A stretch of 64,000 bases of DNA from positions 1 to 64,000 of the forward strand of contig CAZFGW010000003.1 in the NCBI GenBank assembly GCA_964518575.1, in the 5' to 3' direction. The stretch is from MGBC163016 sp964518575 (GTDB lineage: Bacteria > Actinomycetota > Coriobacteriia > Coriobacteriales > Eggerthellaceae). Of the stretch, positions 8,343 to 16,901 are shown in pieces; the first letter of the stretch is position 1, and every line of letters starts with the position of its first letter. Made by a program: the position numbers and the translations under genes. A model generated the notes under the pieces. The model had not been told where the DNA came from. It saw only the letters and a list, made by a program, of their open reading frames with translations, and did not search any database.

Positions 8343-9692
8343 CTATGAATGGGTCAAGGTCATACTATATTGCGACTTCCCACCACGCTTCGCCGTATAG
8401 AGCGCATCGTCCGCAACCTTGTACAAATCATCAATCCCCATCTTCTCCCCGCTGCTGGCTGCCGCCCCAATGCTGATGGTGGGATCGAGCTCATCAGGCA
8501 TCGTCTCAGGCTTTGCTCGCTTCGAATAGATGCCCGCGGAAAGCCGCACGAGCAGATTGTTAAGCGCATCCCCCGGTCCAAGACCGACGGCGAAAATCGC
8601 GAACTCATCGCCGCCCAACCGCGCAACGACATCCTCTTTACGCATCGTTGTGCTTAAGAACTGTGCGACATCCTTCAACACCTCATCGCCCTGCGGATGC
8701 CCGAACGTATCGTTGACCTGTTTGAAATCATCCACATCAATCAGAAAGAGCGTGAACGGCGTGCCCTCCTCCATATGTTCGAGAAGATTCTCAATCCGCT
8801 CCATCGCAGCTTCCCGATTCCAGATGCCCGTCATGCCATCGATCTCCGCTTTCCGACGAAGCCGATCGGCGCGCATGACCATCTCATGCGTATCGAGCAG
8901 ACGACCCACATGGCGAACAGGACAACCGTCCTCGTTGAAAATCACATACGACTGATACCGGCACCAGATCGGATTGCCTTCGAGATCACACAGCGACGTT
9001 TCGATATCGACGAAATCCCCTCTGCCGACGATCTGTTTCAGCGGCGTGATATCGTGCACCTCAAGATCGATGCTGCATTCCTTCGTACAGCGTTTGCGCA
9101 AGATCACATCATCAGAACACGGGATACGTCCGAAGCGACCCTCGAAATCCCCGAAGATTTCCCCCGTTTGCGCTTGACAATCAATGTCGAACAAAATATC
9201 GTGCGAGAGCTCGGTAAGGATCTCGAGCCGCTCGTTTGCGCGCTCGAGCTTGCGTTGATAGGCAACCTTCTCGCTAATATCGATCAACGTCACATAAAAC
9301 CAGGCGGTTCCCATGTCATCGACCACAAGATGCCCGCGGTCATCGACCCACACATCTTTATTTGAGGGGTGATCGAGACGGAAGCGCAGCGTATCGGTGT
9401 CACCTTTTTGGATTTGATCGACCAGCTCGCGCGCCACGCGATCGCGGTCATCGGGATGAACCATGCCATAGAACGTGTTGCCTGTGATGGCGCTGAATTC
9501 CTCGTAGGTTTCGCATCCGAACATCGTGAGCACTTCACGGCTCACATAATCGATGGTCCCGCTCTCATCAGCGCGGTAGCGGAAAAGCCCTCCGGGAATA
9601 CGGTCGAGGAATTCCTGGGACACTTCCGCATCGATGGTCGTACCGTCGTGCGACCCAAGCGTACCTGCTGTGATGCTATGGAAAACCGTCAT
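8343..9692 (-). CDS. PAS-GGDEF diguanylate cyclase
   Basis: A 449-aa sensor enzyme predicted to make cyclic di-GMP. An N-terminal PAS domain (about 25-145, with GGLFRYRADESG and a WFYVTLIDISEK end) is followed by a second PAS-like region (about 150-280). A GGDEF domain closes the protein. The active site is intact (ARLGGDEF, near residue 358). An RKED sequence five residues before it matches the RxxD product-inhibition site. No membrane segment or signal peptide is seen, so it should be cytosolic. The start at 9692 has a GGAAAGGGG ribosome site 8 nt upstream; an upstream extension of 62 codons is rejected. No EAL or HD-GYP partner is in the window. Confidence 0.9.
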   Translation of the reverse strand: MTVFHSITAGTLGSHDGTTIDAEVSQEFLDRIPGGLFRYRADESGTIDYVSREVLTMFGCETYEEFSAITGNTFYGMVHPDDRDRVARELVDQIQKGDTDTLRFRLDHPSNKDVWVDDRGHLVVDDMGTAWFYVTLIDISEKVAYQRKLERANERLEILTELSHDILFDIDCQAQTGEIFGDFEGRFGRIPCSDDVILRKRCTKECSIDLEVHDITPLKQIVGRGDFVDIETSLCDLEGNPIWCRYQSYVIFNEDGCPVRHVGRLLDTHEMVMRADRLRRKAEIDGMTGIWNREAAMERIENLLEHMEEGTPFTLFLIDVDDFKQVNDTFGHPQGDEVLKDVAQFLSTTMRKEDVVARLGGDEFAIFAVGLGPGDALNNLLVRLSAGIYSKRAKPETMPDELDPTISIGAAASSGEKMGIDDLYKVADDALYTAKRGGKSQYSMTLTHS

Positions 9693-9751
9693 CGATGAAA
9701 CCCCTTTCCGAAAAGCGATGATACTCTTTTTCGTTACACTCTTCCGCTCTC

Positions 9752-9775
9752 CTCCCTCAAAAATTCGCGAGGGAG
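9752..9775. repeat. Inverted repeat between the divergent DGC and dtd genes
   Basis: CTCCCTC (9752-9758) and GAGGGAG (9769-9775) form 7-bp arms around 10 bp in the 172-bp divergent intergenic region. There is no T tract, so an operator is at least as likely as a terminator. Weak evidence. Confidence 0.3.
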
Positions 9776-9864
9776 AGAATTTCGTTATCATGGGGAGGCG
9801 AACGTGCCCTCTGGGCTCATGCCGCAAACACAATCGGCACGAATATGACCACGTAAGGACAACT

Positions 9865-10311
9865 ATGCGAGCGATCATTCAACGCGTTACCTCAGCAAGC
9901 GTTTCTGTCGATCAGACACCCGTCGCGTCGATCGGCGAAGGGTACCTGATCCTGCTCGGCGTCGGGCAGAATGACACCAAAGCGGAAGCGGACAAGCTTT
10001 GGCAAAAGATCTTCAAAATGCGCATTTTCAGCGACGAAGAGGGAAAGACCAACGTGAGTCTCGACGACATCAAGGGCTCCGTTCTCATCGTGAGCCAGTT
10101 TACCTTGTTCGCGAATTGCCGCAAAGGCAACCGCCCTTCGTTCATAGAGGCGGGCGACCCAGATACCGCCTGCGCGCTCTACGAATATTTCATCTCGTGT
10201 GCGAAGCGCGATGTCGCTCAGGTCGAACAGGGCATATTCGGCGCCGACATGGATGTGGCGCTCGTGAACCAAGGACCGTTCACGATCATGCTCGATACCG
10301 ATATGCTCTAA
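9865..10311 (+). CDS. dtd: D-aminoacyl-tRNA deacylase
   Basis: A 148-aa protein that hydrolyses D-amino acids (and glycine) mischarged onto tRNA, keeping translation homochiral. The family signatures SQFTLFA and the cross-subunit VNQGPFT Gly-cisPro motif are both present. The length equals the usual 145-150 residues. The start MRAIIQRV is the standard N terminus, and AAGGACAACT precedes it; an upstream in-frame extension is discarded. The 2-hydroxyacid dehydrogenase gene follows after 68 bp on the same strand. Confidence 0.95.
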   Translation: MRAIIQRVTSASVSVDQTPVASIGEGYLILLGVGQNDTKAEADKLWQKIFKMRIFSDEEGKTNVSLDDIKGSVLIVSQFTLFANCRKGNRPSFIEAGDPDTACALYEYFISCAKRDVAQVEQGIFGADMDVALVNQGPFTIMLDTDML

Positions 10312-10379
10312 ACTCCTCACATTTGCACGCCTGCGGCGAACCGCCATCTGCCAACGCCCTTAAGAGAAAGCGAACCATC

Positions 10380-11324
10380 ATGCCCAAGATCGTCGTCACC
10401 GATACGGATTTCGGAGATTCATCATTCGAGCAAACCCTCGTCGAGAAGGCGGGCATTTCATTTGCCGCTTTTAACGGTCCTCATGATCGTTCTCCAGAAA
10501 AGATCATCGAGCATCTCCGCGATGCCGATGGCGCCATCACATCATACGGAAACTACGATGCACAGGTTTTCGCCGCACTGCCGCACCTGCTTGTGGTGAG
10601 CAAAACGGGCACGGGAGTCGACAATATCGATGTCGCCGCAGCAAAGAAGAACGGAACGGTTGTGTGCAATGTTCCCGGCTATGGAATGGAAGTGGTGTCC
10701 GATCACGCCATCGCCCTTACCCTGAGCGTACTCAGGCGCATCAACGAGATCGATCAGGATATGCGCAACGATATCTGGGATTTCCAAAAGCGCAGACCGC
10801 TCGGACAGGTTCACGGCAGGCGGTTCGGCGTGGTCGGATATGGCAATATCGGACGCGCGGTGGCACGAAAAGCGCGCGGACTCGGCTTTGACGTGATCGT
10901 CTGGGATCACAAGGCAGTGGCGGGTCAGTACTCACCTGAGGACTTCCTCTATGTATCACTGGACGATCTGCTTCAAACGTGCGATGTCGTCAGCTTTCAT
11001 ACCGCACTCGTCCCCGAGACCCGTCATTTGCTCAATGCGCGCAACATCACGAGCATGAAACAGGATGCGATCGTTATCAACACCTCACGCGGAGCGGTCA
11101 TCGACACCGACGCGCTGGCGGATGAACTTATCAAGGGCAAGCTCTGGGGTGCCGGGATCGATGTCTTCGAAACCGAGCCGCTGCCCGCCGATGCGAAAAT
11201 TCGCCAAGCACCACACACAACGCTCACCGCACACTGCGCCTATTGGTCGGAGGAGTCAGCAGTCGATCTGCGCACACGCGCAACGCAGAACGCCATCAAG
11301 GTCGTGCTGGAACACTACGCGTAA
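10380..11324 (+). CDS. D-isomer-specific 2-hydroxyacid dehydrogenase (CtBP-like)
   Basis: A 314-aa NAD-dependent dehydrogenase. The Rossmann motif GYGNIGRA lies near residue 148. The three catalytic residues of the family are visible: Arg in TSRGAV or in the preceding KTGTGVDN region, Glu in DVFETEPL, and His in LTAHCAY. The overall sequence is closest to the C-terminal-binding-protein branch, which includes hydroxypyruvate and phosphoglycerate-type reductases. The exact 2-oxoacid substrate is not determinable. It follows dtd and ends 2 bp from the convergent aldehyde dehydrogenase gene. Confidence 0.85.
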   Translation: MPKIVVTDTDFGDSSFEQTLVEKAGISFAAFNGPHDRSPEKIIEHLRDADGAITSYGNYDAQVFAALPHLLVVSKTGTGVDNIDVAAAKKNGTVVCNVPGYGMEVVSDHAIALTLSVLRRINEIDQDMRNDIWDFQKRRPLGQVHGRRFGVVGYGNIGRAVARKARGLGFDVIVWDHKAVAGQYSPEDFLYVSLDDLLQTCDVVSFHTALVPETRHLLNARNITSMKQDAIVINTSRGAVIDTDALADELIKGKLWGAGIDVFETEPLPADAKIRQAPHTTLTAHCAYWSEESAVDLRTRATQNAIKVVLEHYA

Positions 11325-11326
11325 TC

Positions 11327-12748
11327 TCACGGGCGCATGAACAGCTTGATGATGCCCAGCTTGAATGCGTCGAACGGCGCCGTACGGAAGGGCAGTTCGA
11401 TGCACGTTGCCTTCTTCATCGTCGAGCGGTAATGCGTGAAAGTGTCGAACCCTGCCTTGCCGTGATAGGCATTGATACCTGAATTTTGCAACCCGCCGAA
11501 GGGAAGCCGGTTGCTCGAGGCATGGATGACAACGTCGTTGATGGTGGCACCGCCGCTGGGAATCGCATCAAGGATCGTGCGTTGCATAGCGCGATCGTTC
11601 GAGAAAATGTAACATGCGAGCGGGTGCGGGAAACTCTGTGCGATATGAAGCGCGTCTTCGAGGCGCTTGTATGTGATGATGGGCAGTACGGGACCGAAGA
11701 TCTCCTGACCCATAACGCTATCCACAAGGGTAACGCCTCTCATCACGGTCGGTTCGATCTTGAGTGTGTCTGCATCGCGTCCGCCGCCGAACACCACCTG
11801 AGCGCCTGCCCCTCTCCCATCGATGAGACCGCATACCCGGTCAAAGTGATGCTGATTGATCATATGCGGGTAATCAGGGCTTGTGAGCACGTCACTTCCG
11901 AAATAGGCATGCACCGCTTCCCCAAATGCCTCCACGAATGCATCGACCACATCCTCATGGACAAGCGCATAATCGGGACCAACACACGTCTGCCCGGAGT
12001 TCAAGCATTTGCCCCAAGCAATGCGCTGACCCGCTCGCTTGATATCCGCATCCGCGCAGACAAAGGTGGGCGACTTGCCGCCCAATTCAAGGGTGACGCT
12101 GGTCAGGTTGTCCGCCGCATGCCGCATGATCTCCTTGCCCACCGCGGGGCTTCCGGTAAACATGATCTTGTCGAAGGTCACCTGCAAAAGCCAATCGTTC
12201 ATATCGTTACTGCCCTCAAGGCAGATCACATAATGCGGATCGAAAATCTCTTCGCACATGCCCCGGATGAACGCCGAGGTGTGCGTCGAGTGCTGCGACG
12301 GCTTCAAGGCAACGCAGTTACCCGCAGCAAGCGCATCCACAAGCGGCAAAAGCGATAGTTGCAAAGGATAGTTCCACGGCGAGAAGATACCGACAACCCC
12401 ATAAGGGTAGGCGTAGATGGTAGACGTGGTGGGAAAATGAGCGAGTGAGGTGGGAACATGCCGCGGACGCGCCCACCTCCGCACGTGTGCAATGCAAAAG
12501 CGCAATTCATCATAGATAAGCCCGAGCTCCGTTTCATACGCCTCGCAAGCACTCTTTCCCAAATCATCATACAGCGCCTGGAGCGCTTGTTGCTCATGTT
12601 CGCGAAGGTAGGCTTGCATGCGCCGTAGTTGCAAGATACGGAAATCGACATCGAGCGTGGCACCGCTTTGGTAGAACAAGGACAGTTCGTTGACCATATC
12701 CTGCACATCAGCAGCGGACTGCGCCGGCATATCACTACTGAGCTTCAT
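11327..12748 (-). CDS. Aldehyde dehydrogenase, class 3-like
   Basis: A 473-aa NAD(P)-dependent aldehyde dehydrogenase. The catalytic Glu sits in TLELGGKSP and the catalytic Cys in NSGQTCVGPDYAL. The length and the C-terminal hydrophobic/basic tail (KLGIIKLFMRP) resemble the class 3 / fatty-aldehyde group (ALDH3, YwdH-like), which oxidises medium- and long-chain aldehydes to acids. An AAAGGAG site precedes the ATG. The gene lies 35 bp downstream of a short-chain dehydrogenase on the same strand, so an alcohol-aldehyde-acid sequence is possible, though this is inference. Confidence 0.9.
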   Translation of the reverse strand: MKLSSDMPAQSAADVQDMVNELSLFYQSGATLDVDFRILQLRRMQAYLREHEQQALQALYDDLGKSACEAYETELGLIYDELRFCIAHVRRWARPRHVPTSLAHFPTTSTIYAYPYGVVGIFSPWNYPLQLSLLPLVDALAAGNCVALKPSQHSTHTSAFIRGMCEEIFDPHYVICLEGSNDMNDWLLQVTFDKIMFTGSPAVGKEIMRHAADNLTSVTLELGGKSPTFVCADADIKRAGQRIAWGKCLNSGQTCVGPDYALVHEDVVDAFVEAFGEAVHAYFGSDVLTSPDYPHMINQHHFDRVCGLIDGRGAGAQVVFGGGRDADTLKIEPTVMRGVTLVDSVMGQEIFGPVLPIITYKRLEDALHIAQSFPHPLACYIFSNDRAMQRTILDAIPSGGATINDVVIHASSNRLPFGGLQNSGINAYHGKAGFDTFTHYRSTMKKATCIELPFRTAPFDAFKLGIIKLFMRP

Positions 12749-12783
12749 TGATTGCTCCTTTCATCACGAAACCACCTGGTGCG

Positions 12784-13602
12784 TTACAAACGCCTGAGCA
12801 CATCCCAGCCCGCCATGATCACGCAGTTAGGCACGATCTTCCCGATGATGCGCAGCGCGAAAGACTGGATGGAAGCGCATGCAACCGCAGCATGGGCACG
12901 ATTGGCGCAAAGTGCGGCGCTCACCACCGTGGAGGCTTTCTGCGCGCCCAGCAGGTGACCGACATCGTGACCGCCGCCAGAGGTGCGCGCCACTTTTTCG
13001 AAACCGGTTTTCACCCACGTGGGGCAAAGCGCTGTGGCAGTAATTCCCGTACCGTGCAGCTCCCAGCGCAGCGCGCGAGTATAGCGGAGCACGAATGCCT
13101 TCGATGCGGCATAGACGTTCATGTGCGGCAAGGGGGCGAACGCCGCTGCGGACGCCACCTCGATGATGTGGGAACCGCGTTCCATATACGGCAAGCAGGC
13201 ATGCGTCATATCTACAAGCGCACGACAGTTCAGATCGATCATCGAGTCGACTGCCTCGTCGGAGATGGTTTGCCAGTCTCCGAATTTCCCGAAGCCCGCC
13301 GAATTGACGAGGTACATGACGCGCGGCTGCTCGGTTTGAAGCGTCTTTTTGATCGAAGTGATTGCAGCCTTATCCGTCAAATCAGCGCTGATGGCGCGCG
13401 CAGGCGTGTTGAGCGCATTGCCGATCTGCTCGAGTTCCTCTTCGTTGCGCGCGATGAGCCAAAGCTCGTCCACCTGCTGCAAAAGATCGATCTGGCGGGC
13501 GAATTCTTTTCCGAGACCCGATGACGCGCCCGTGATCACAGCGACTTTTTTACGCGGGGTAAGTTTTTCGATATGTGATTGATTCCCATTCACCTGCGGC
13601 AT
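12784..13602 (-). CDS. Short-chain dehydrogenase/reductase
   Basis: A 272-aa SDR. The cofactor motif TGASSGLG is near residue 24, followed by NSAGFGKFG, a catalytic Ser in VASAAAFAP, and the YAASK Tyr/Lys pair. The classical-SDR layout and the C-terminal hydrophobic patch resemble the DltE/YqjQ-like group of unknown substrate. A GAGGAG site lies 8 nt before the ATG. It is first in a two-gene unit with the aldehyde dehydrogenase. Confidence 0.88.
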   Translation of the reverse strand: MPQVNGNQSHIEKLTPRKKVAVITGASSGLGKEFARQIDLLQQVDELWLIARNEEELEQIGNALNTPARAISADLTDKAAITSIKKTLQTEQPRVMYLVNSAGFGKFGDWQTISDEAVDSMIDLNCRALVDMTHACLPYMERGSHIIEVASAAAFAPLPHMNVYAASKAFVLRYTRALRWELHGTGITATALCPTWVKTGFEKVARTSGGGHDVGHLLGAQKASTVVSAALCANRAHAAVACASIQSFALRIIGKIVPNCVIMAGWDVLRRL

Positions 13603-13922
13603 ACGACCAACTCCTCATGTGTTCACCTATCGGTATCGTATTGCAATCGCATCCCACCCGTCCCTGACCACGGCATCTGTTACGAAACAGAGATGCATCC
13701 GGAAGTAACAGGTTTTGAGGCAAACCGACCGTAACCAACAACGAATCAAATATGGTACTGGTTGGGTATAGATGTGGGGGCGAGATGAATCTCGCCCCCA
13801 CGTCCACCTGATCATCCCCTCCCACGTTCCGCTGCGTAACGCTCTGGGCACATCTTGGCGTTCCTCGGTGCGATTGGATTAGCATGAAACGAAACACCTC
13901 GTTTCGACCGACAGGAGATACC
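13603..13922. other. Non-coding divergent region between the SDR and hydrolase genes
   Basis: This 320-bp gap contains one copy of the dispersed repeat (13736-13801). No convincing gene, terminator or clear promoter pair was seen in the rest. Confidence 0.6.
13736..13801 (+). repeat. Dispersed intergenic palindromic repeat, copy 2
   Basis: Single unit: AACGAATCAAATATGG, then GGGTATAGATGT, then a 28-nt palindrome (13774-13801) with 13-bp arms around GA. It matches copies 1 and 3-6 in layout. Confidence 0.8.
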
Positions 13923-14939
13923 ATGGCACTCAACAAGGCTGCTCTCGCTGCCGTGAAAGCCATAACCAAACTCAGACCGGACATCCAAAAGTCCTACAAA
14001 ATGCAACGAAAAGCCGAGGATGCCAGCGCCAAGCTGACGATCGCGAGTCCGCGCTGCCGCATCGATGACCTGACGGCACCGGCTCTCGATGGCTACGAGA
14101 TCCCGCTGCGCCTGTTCACGCCGCTCGATATCGGGTTCTCGCCAAAAACGGGACTTCATGTGAACGAGGACTACCGCGGTACCATCCTTTTTTTCCATGG
14201 CGGGGGCTGGGCGAATGGCGATATCGACTTCTATACCGACTCATGCATGCGCACGGCACTGCGGCTGGAACGCCGCGTGCTCTCCGTGGACTACCGGCGC
14301 TCGCCCGAGCATCGGTTCCCGCATGCACTTGAGGACTGCTACGCCGTCGCCAAGCAGCTCTTCGCCAAAGAAATCCTTCCCGATGCGGATCCCGAGCACA
14401 TCGTGTTGTTCGGCGACTCCGCCGGTGGCAATCTTGCTGCTGTCGTCTCGCTGATGGCGCGCGACCGCGGCGAATTCCACCCCCGCACGCAGATTCTTCT
14501 CTACCCGCTTACCTATGATGATCATAGCGAAACGAGCATGTTCCCCTCGGTAACCGAGAATGGCGAAGATTACCTGCTCACCCGCGAGGAGCTTGTCGGT
14601 TACGTGGAAATGTATCTCCGAACACCCGAGGATTACGCGAACCCCTACTTCGCGCCGCTGCTGATGCCCGATCTCTCGGATCAGCCACGCACCCTTCTCA
14701 TGAGCGCGGAATACTGTCCCTTGCGCGATGAAGGCGAAACCTATGCGGCGCGGCTCGAGGCGGACGGTAACGATGTTGCTTGCGTACGCATCTTGGATGG
14801 CGTGCACGGATACTTCCTCTACCCGAGTGTTCTCAGCCTCGTTCGCGATACCTACTCCGTCATCAAGTGGTTCCTCGACGGCGATCCGCTTCCCCGAGAA
14901 AACGGCGACGCATGGCTAAAGCTTCTTGGTACCGATTAG
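13923..14939 (+). CDS. Alpha/beta hydrolase, hormone-sensitive-lipase (fold-3) family
   Basis: A 338-aa esterase-type hydrolase. The oxyanion motif HGGGW is near residue 92 and the nucleophile elbow GDSAGG near residue 164. The acid and His of the triad are likely in the CPLRDEG and DGVHGYF segments. This family cleaves short acyl esters. There is no signal peptide, so it is cytosolic. AGGAG lies 5 nt before the ATG at 13923, which decides the start. It overlaps the next gene by 28 bp, so the two are translationally linked. The neighbours suggest a pathway making or breaking acyl esters. Confidence 0.85.
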   Translation: MALNKAALAAVKAITKLRPDIQKSYKMQRKAEDASAKLTIASPRCRIDDLTAPALDGYEIPLRLFTPLDIGFSPKTGLHVNEDYRGTILFFHGGGWANGDIDFYTDSCMRTALRLERRVLSVDYRRSPEHRFPHALEDCYAVAKQLFAKEILPDADPEHIVLFGDSAGGNLAAVVSLMARDRGEFHPRTQILLYPLTYDDHSETSMFPSVTENGEDYLLTREELVGYVEMYLRTPEDYANPYFAPLLMPDLSDQPRTLLMSAEYCPLRDEGETYAARLEADGNDVACVRILDGVHGYFLYPSVLSLVRDTYSVIKWFLDGDPLPRENGDAWLKLLGTD

Positions 14940-16243
14940 ACAATATCGGCAAATTCTATTCCGCTCAAGCTGGAGACACGGCGCAAACGGTCTTCCGCTT
15001 AAGCGCCCATATGCGCGATGAGGTAGACCCCACCTGTCTCAAACGTGCCCTTAAGGACACGTTCCTTACCTTTCCACTTTTCAACACCTCGTTGCGCAGC
15101 GGACTGTTCTGGCATTACCTTGAACAATCGCATGCGCCCGCAGAGGTGCACGAAGAACATCTGCCCATCTGCTTCAGCCTCCATGCTGACCCGTCGAGCA
15201 TCCTCTCGCGCGTCACGTATTACCAGCACCGCATCAATGTCGAAGTGTCGCACATCATCTCGGACGGGCGCGGGGCGCTCGAGTTCTTCAAGACCATCCT
15301 CGCGCAGTATGTGTTCCATCGATATGGAAGCACGGACCCCGGACAACTCCCCCACAGTCCCGAACTTCAAAACATCGAGGACAGCTTCTCCAAGAATTAT
15401 GAAAGCGCGAAAGCCGAGCGGGAAGCGCTGCCAAAGGTTGCGCGGATCCGCGGCTGGAAAGACGATACAGCGCCGACGTTCATCGAATTCCATATGCCCG
15501 CACACAAGGTCAAAGAACACTCGCGCGCTTTGGGCGTGAGTGTCACCTCCCTGGTCATCGCGGCAATCATCCGCGCGCTCATAGACTCGCTCTCAGCACA
15601 GGATTTGACGAAGACCATTCGGCTGAATGTCCCTGTTGACCTGCGTCGCTACTTCGGCTCGACCACGGTGAAGAACTTCTTCGGTCTCGCAGCGGTGACC
15701 TTTGATCCGCGCGAGGCGGACGCATCGCTTGAAGCCATCGCCAAGGCGGTTCAAACCCAGATTACCGAGGCAACCAAGATCGATACGCTCAAAAAACGGA
15801 TGAACCGGATGATTCGATTCGAGCGCAATCCCTTCCTGCGCATCGCACCTGTCTTTATCAAAGACGCTTTCCTCGGATTCGCCGAATGGATGGACGCGCG
15901 CAACGTCACAACCACCGCGTCAAGCCTCGGGATGATCGAGCTTCCTGCCAGCATTGACGAGTACGTAGAGGGAATCACCGTGCTCACCTCCACAAAATCG
16001 CTCAACTTCGTTCTCTGTACCTATCAAGATGATCTGACAGTGGGCATCTCAACCATCTTCGTCCGGCATCGGATCATCAAACGGTTCTGCCGGATCTTCA
16101 CCGATATGGGCATCGACGCGCACATTGATATCAACAAGGACGCCCAGCAGATCGAAGACGAGTTGAAACAGGCAGCGCTTGAAGACAAGCTTGCGCATAG
16201 CGCCGATCGGCTTCAGGGGATTCGAGAAGAGGCATCATTATGA
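14912..16243 (+). CDS. Condensation-domain-like acyltransferase (alcohol acetyltransferase family)
   Basis: A 443-aa protein of the chloramphenicol-acetyltransferase/condensation superfamily. The catalytic HxxxD motif is HIISD in VEVSHIISDGRGALEFF, near residue 112. A later LNVPVDLRRYFG segment with TVKNFFG corresponds to the structural latch region of PapA-type acyltransferases. Such enzymes move an acyl group from CoA or a carrier to an alcohol or amine. The start lies inside the hydrolase gene (28-bp overlap), and the stop overlaps the next start by 4 bp. Donor and acceptor are unknown. Confidence 0.75.
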   Translation: MAKASWYRLDNIGKFYSAQAGDTAQTVFRLSAHMRDEVDPTCLKRALKDTFLTFPLFNTSLRSGLFWHYLEQSHAPAEVHEEHLPICFSLHADPSSILSRVTYYQHRINVEVSHIISDGRGALEFFKTILAQYVFHRYGSTDPGQLPHSPELQNIEDSFSKNYESAKAEREALPKVARIRGWKDDTAPTFIEFHMPAHKVKEHSRALGVSVTSLVIAAIIRALIDSLSAQDLTKTIRLNVPVDLRRYFGSTTVKNFFGLAAVTFDPREADASLEAIAKAVQTQITEATKIDTLKKRMNRMIRFERNPFLRIAPVFIKDAFLGFAEWMDARNVTTTASSLGMIELPASIDEYVEGITVLTSTKSLNFVLCTYQDDLTVGISTIFVRHRIIKRFCRIFTDMGIDAHIDINKDAQQIEDELKQAALEDKLAHSADRLQGIREEASL

Positions 16244-16896
16244 GACGCTGCGATGCCTGCCATATCGACTACACGGGCGACTTGACCCGCTGCCCGCTTT
16301 GCGGAACGACGCTTGTCGGAACGCCCGTGCCAAGCCCCTTCCCGCGTATCGCCTTCCAGCAGAAAAGCAAAAAGGCACAAAAAATCCTCGGCGTCGTAAG
16401 TCTCACGCTCTTTGCCGCCATTGTCATCGTATGCCTCGTGCGCGCCCTCTCTCCGCTCGTAACCATCTGCACGCTCATCGCGCTTATGGTCAATTACATA
16501 TTCGTGCGGAACATCATCGCGCATTCGCCCGACTTCCTGCGCATGATCGAGCGCTACTTTCTCGTGATCATGGCAATGGGACTGCTCTTCTACGTGGCAA
16601 CGGGATATCCGTTCATATCGGAATACATCATTCCCGCCCTATCGCTTGTTGCGCTCGTGTTCGACGGCGTCATCCTCGCCATCTTCAGACGGGATTTTGT
16701 GTCAGATTATGCGAAATACCTGCTGAGCGATGTCGTGTTGAGCGTGGTTCCTGCCGCGCTTGCCCTGTTCGGAGCGCCGGTCATACCGCAGCTCGTGATC
16801 ATATGCATCATGACGGCGTTGTTGATGATCATTGCGCTTATGGTCTCGGCGCGCAAACAAGTGCACGATGAAGCCCACAAACTCTTCGATGCATAA
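16240..16896 (+). CDS. DUF6320 zinc-ribbon membrane protein
   Basis: A 218-aa protein. The N terminus carries a CDAC...CPLC zinc ribbon (Cys4, 7, 18, 21). A short linker is followed by about six hydrophobic segments between residues 48 and 205, so the ribbon should be tethered at the inner membrane. The function is unknown. The ATGA overlap with the acyltransferase stop shows translational coupling and makes this the third gene of the hydrolase-acyltransferase operon. The stop lies 5 bp from the convergent DUF711 gene. Confidence 0.8.
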   Translation: MRRCDACHIDYTGDLTRCPLCGTTLVGTPVPSPFPRIAFQQKSKKAQKILGVVSLTLFAAIVIVCLVRALSPLVTICTLIALMVNYIFVRNIIAHSPDFLRMIERYFLVIMAMGLLFYVATGYPFISEYIIPALSLVALVFDGVILAIFRRDFVSDYAKYLLSDVVLSVVPAALALFGAPVIPQLVIICIMTALLMIIALMVSARKQVHDEAHKLFDA

Positions 16897-16901
16897 AGAG
16901 A

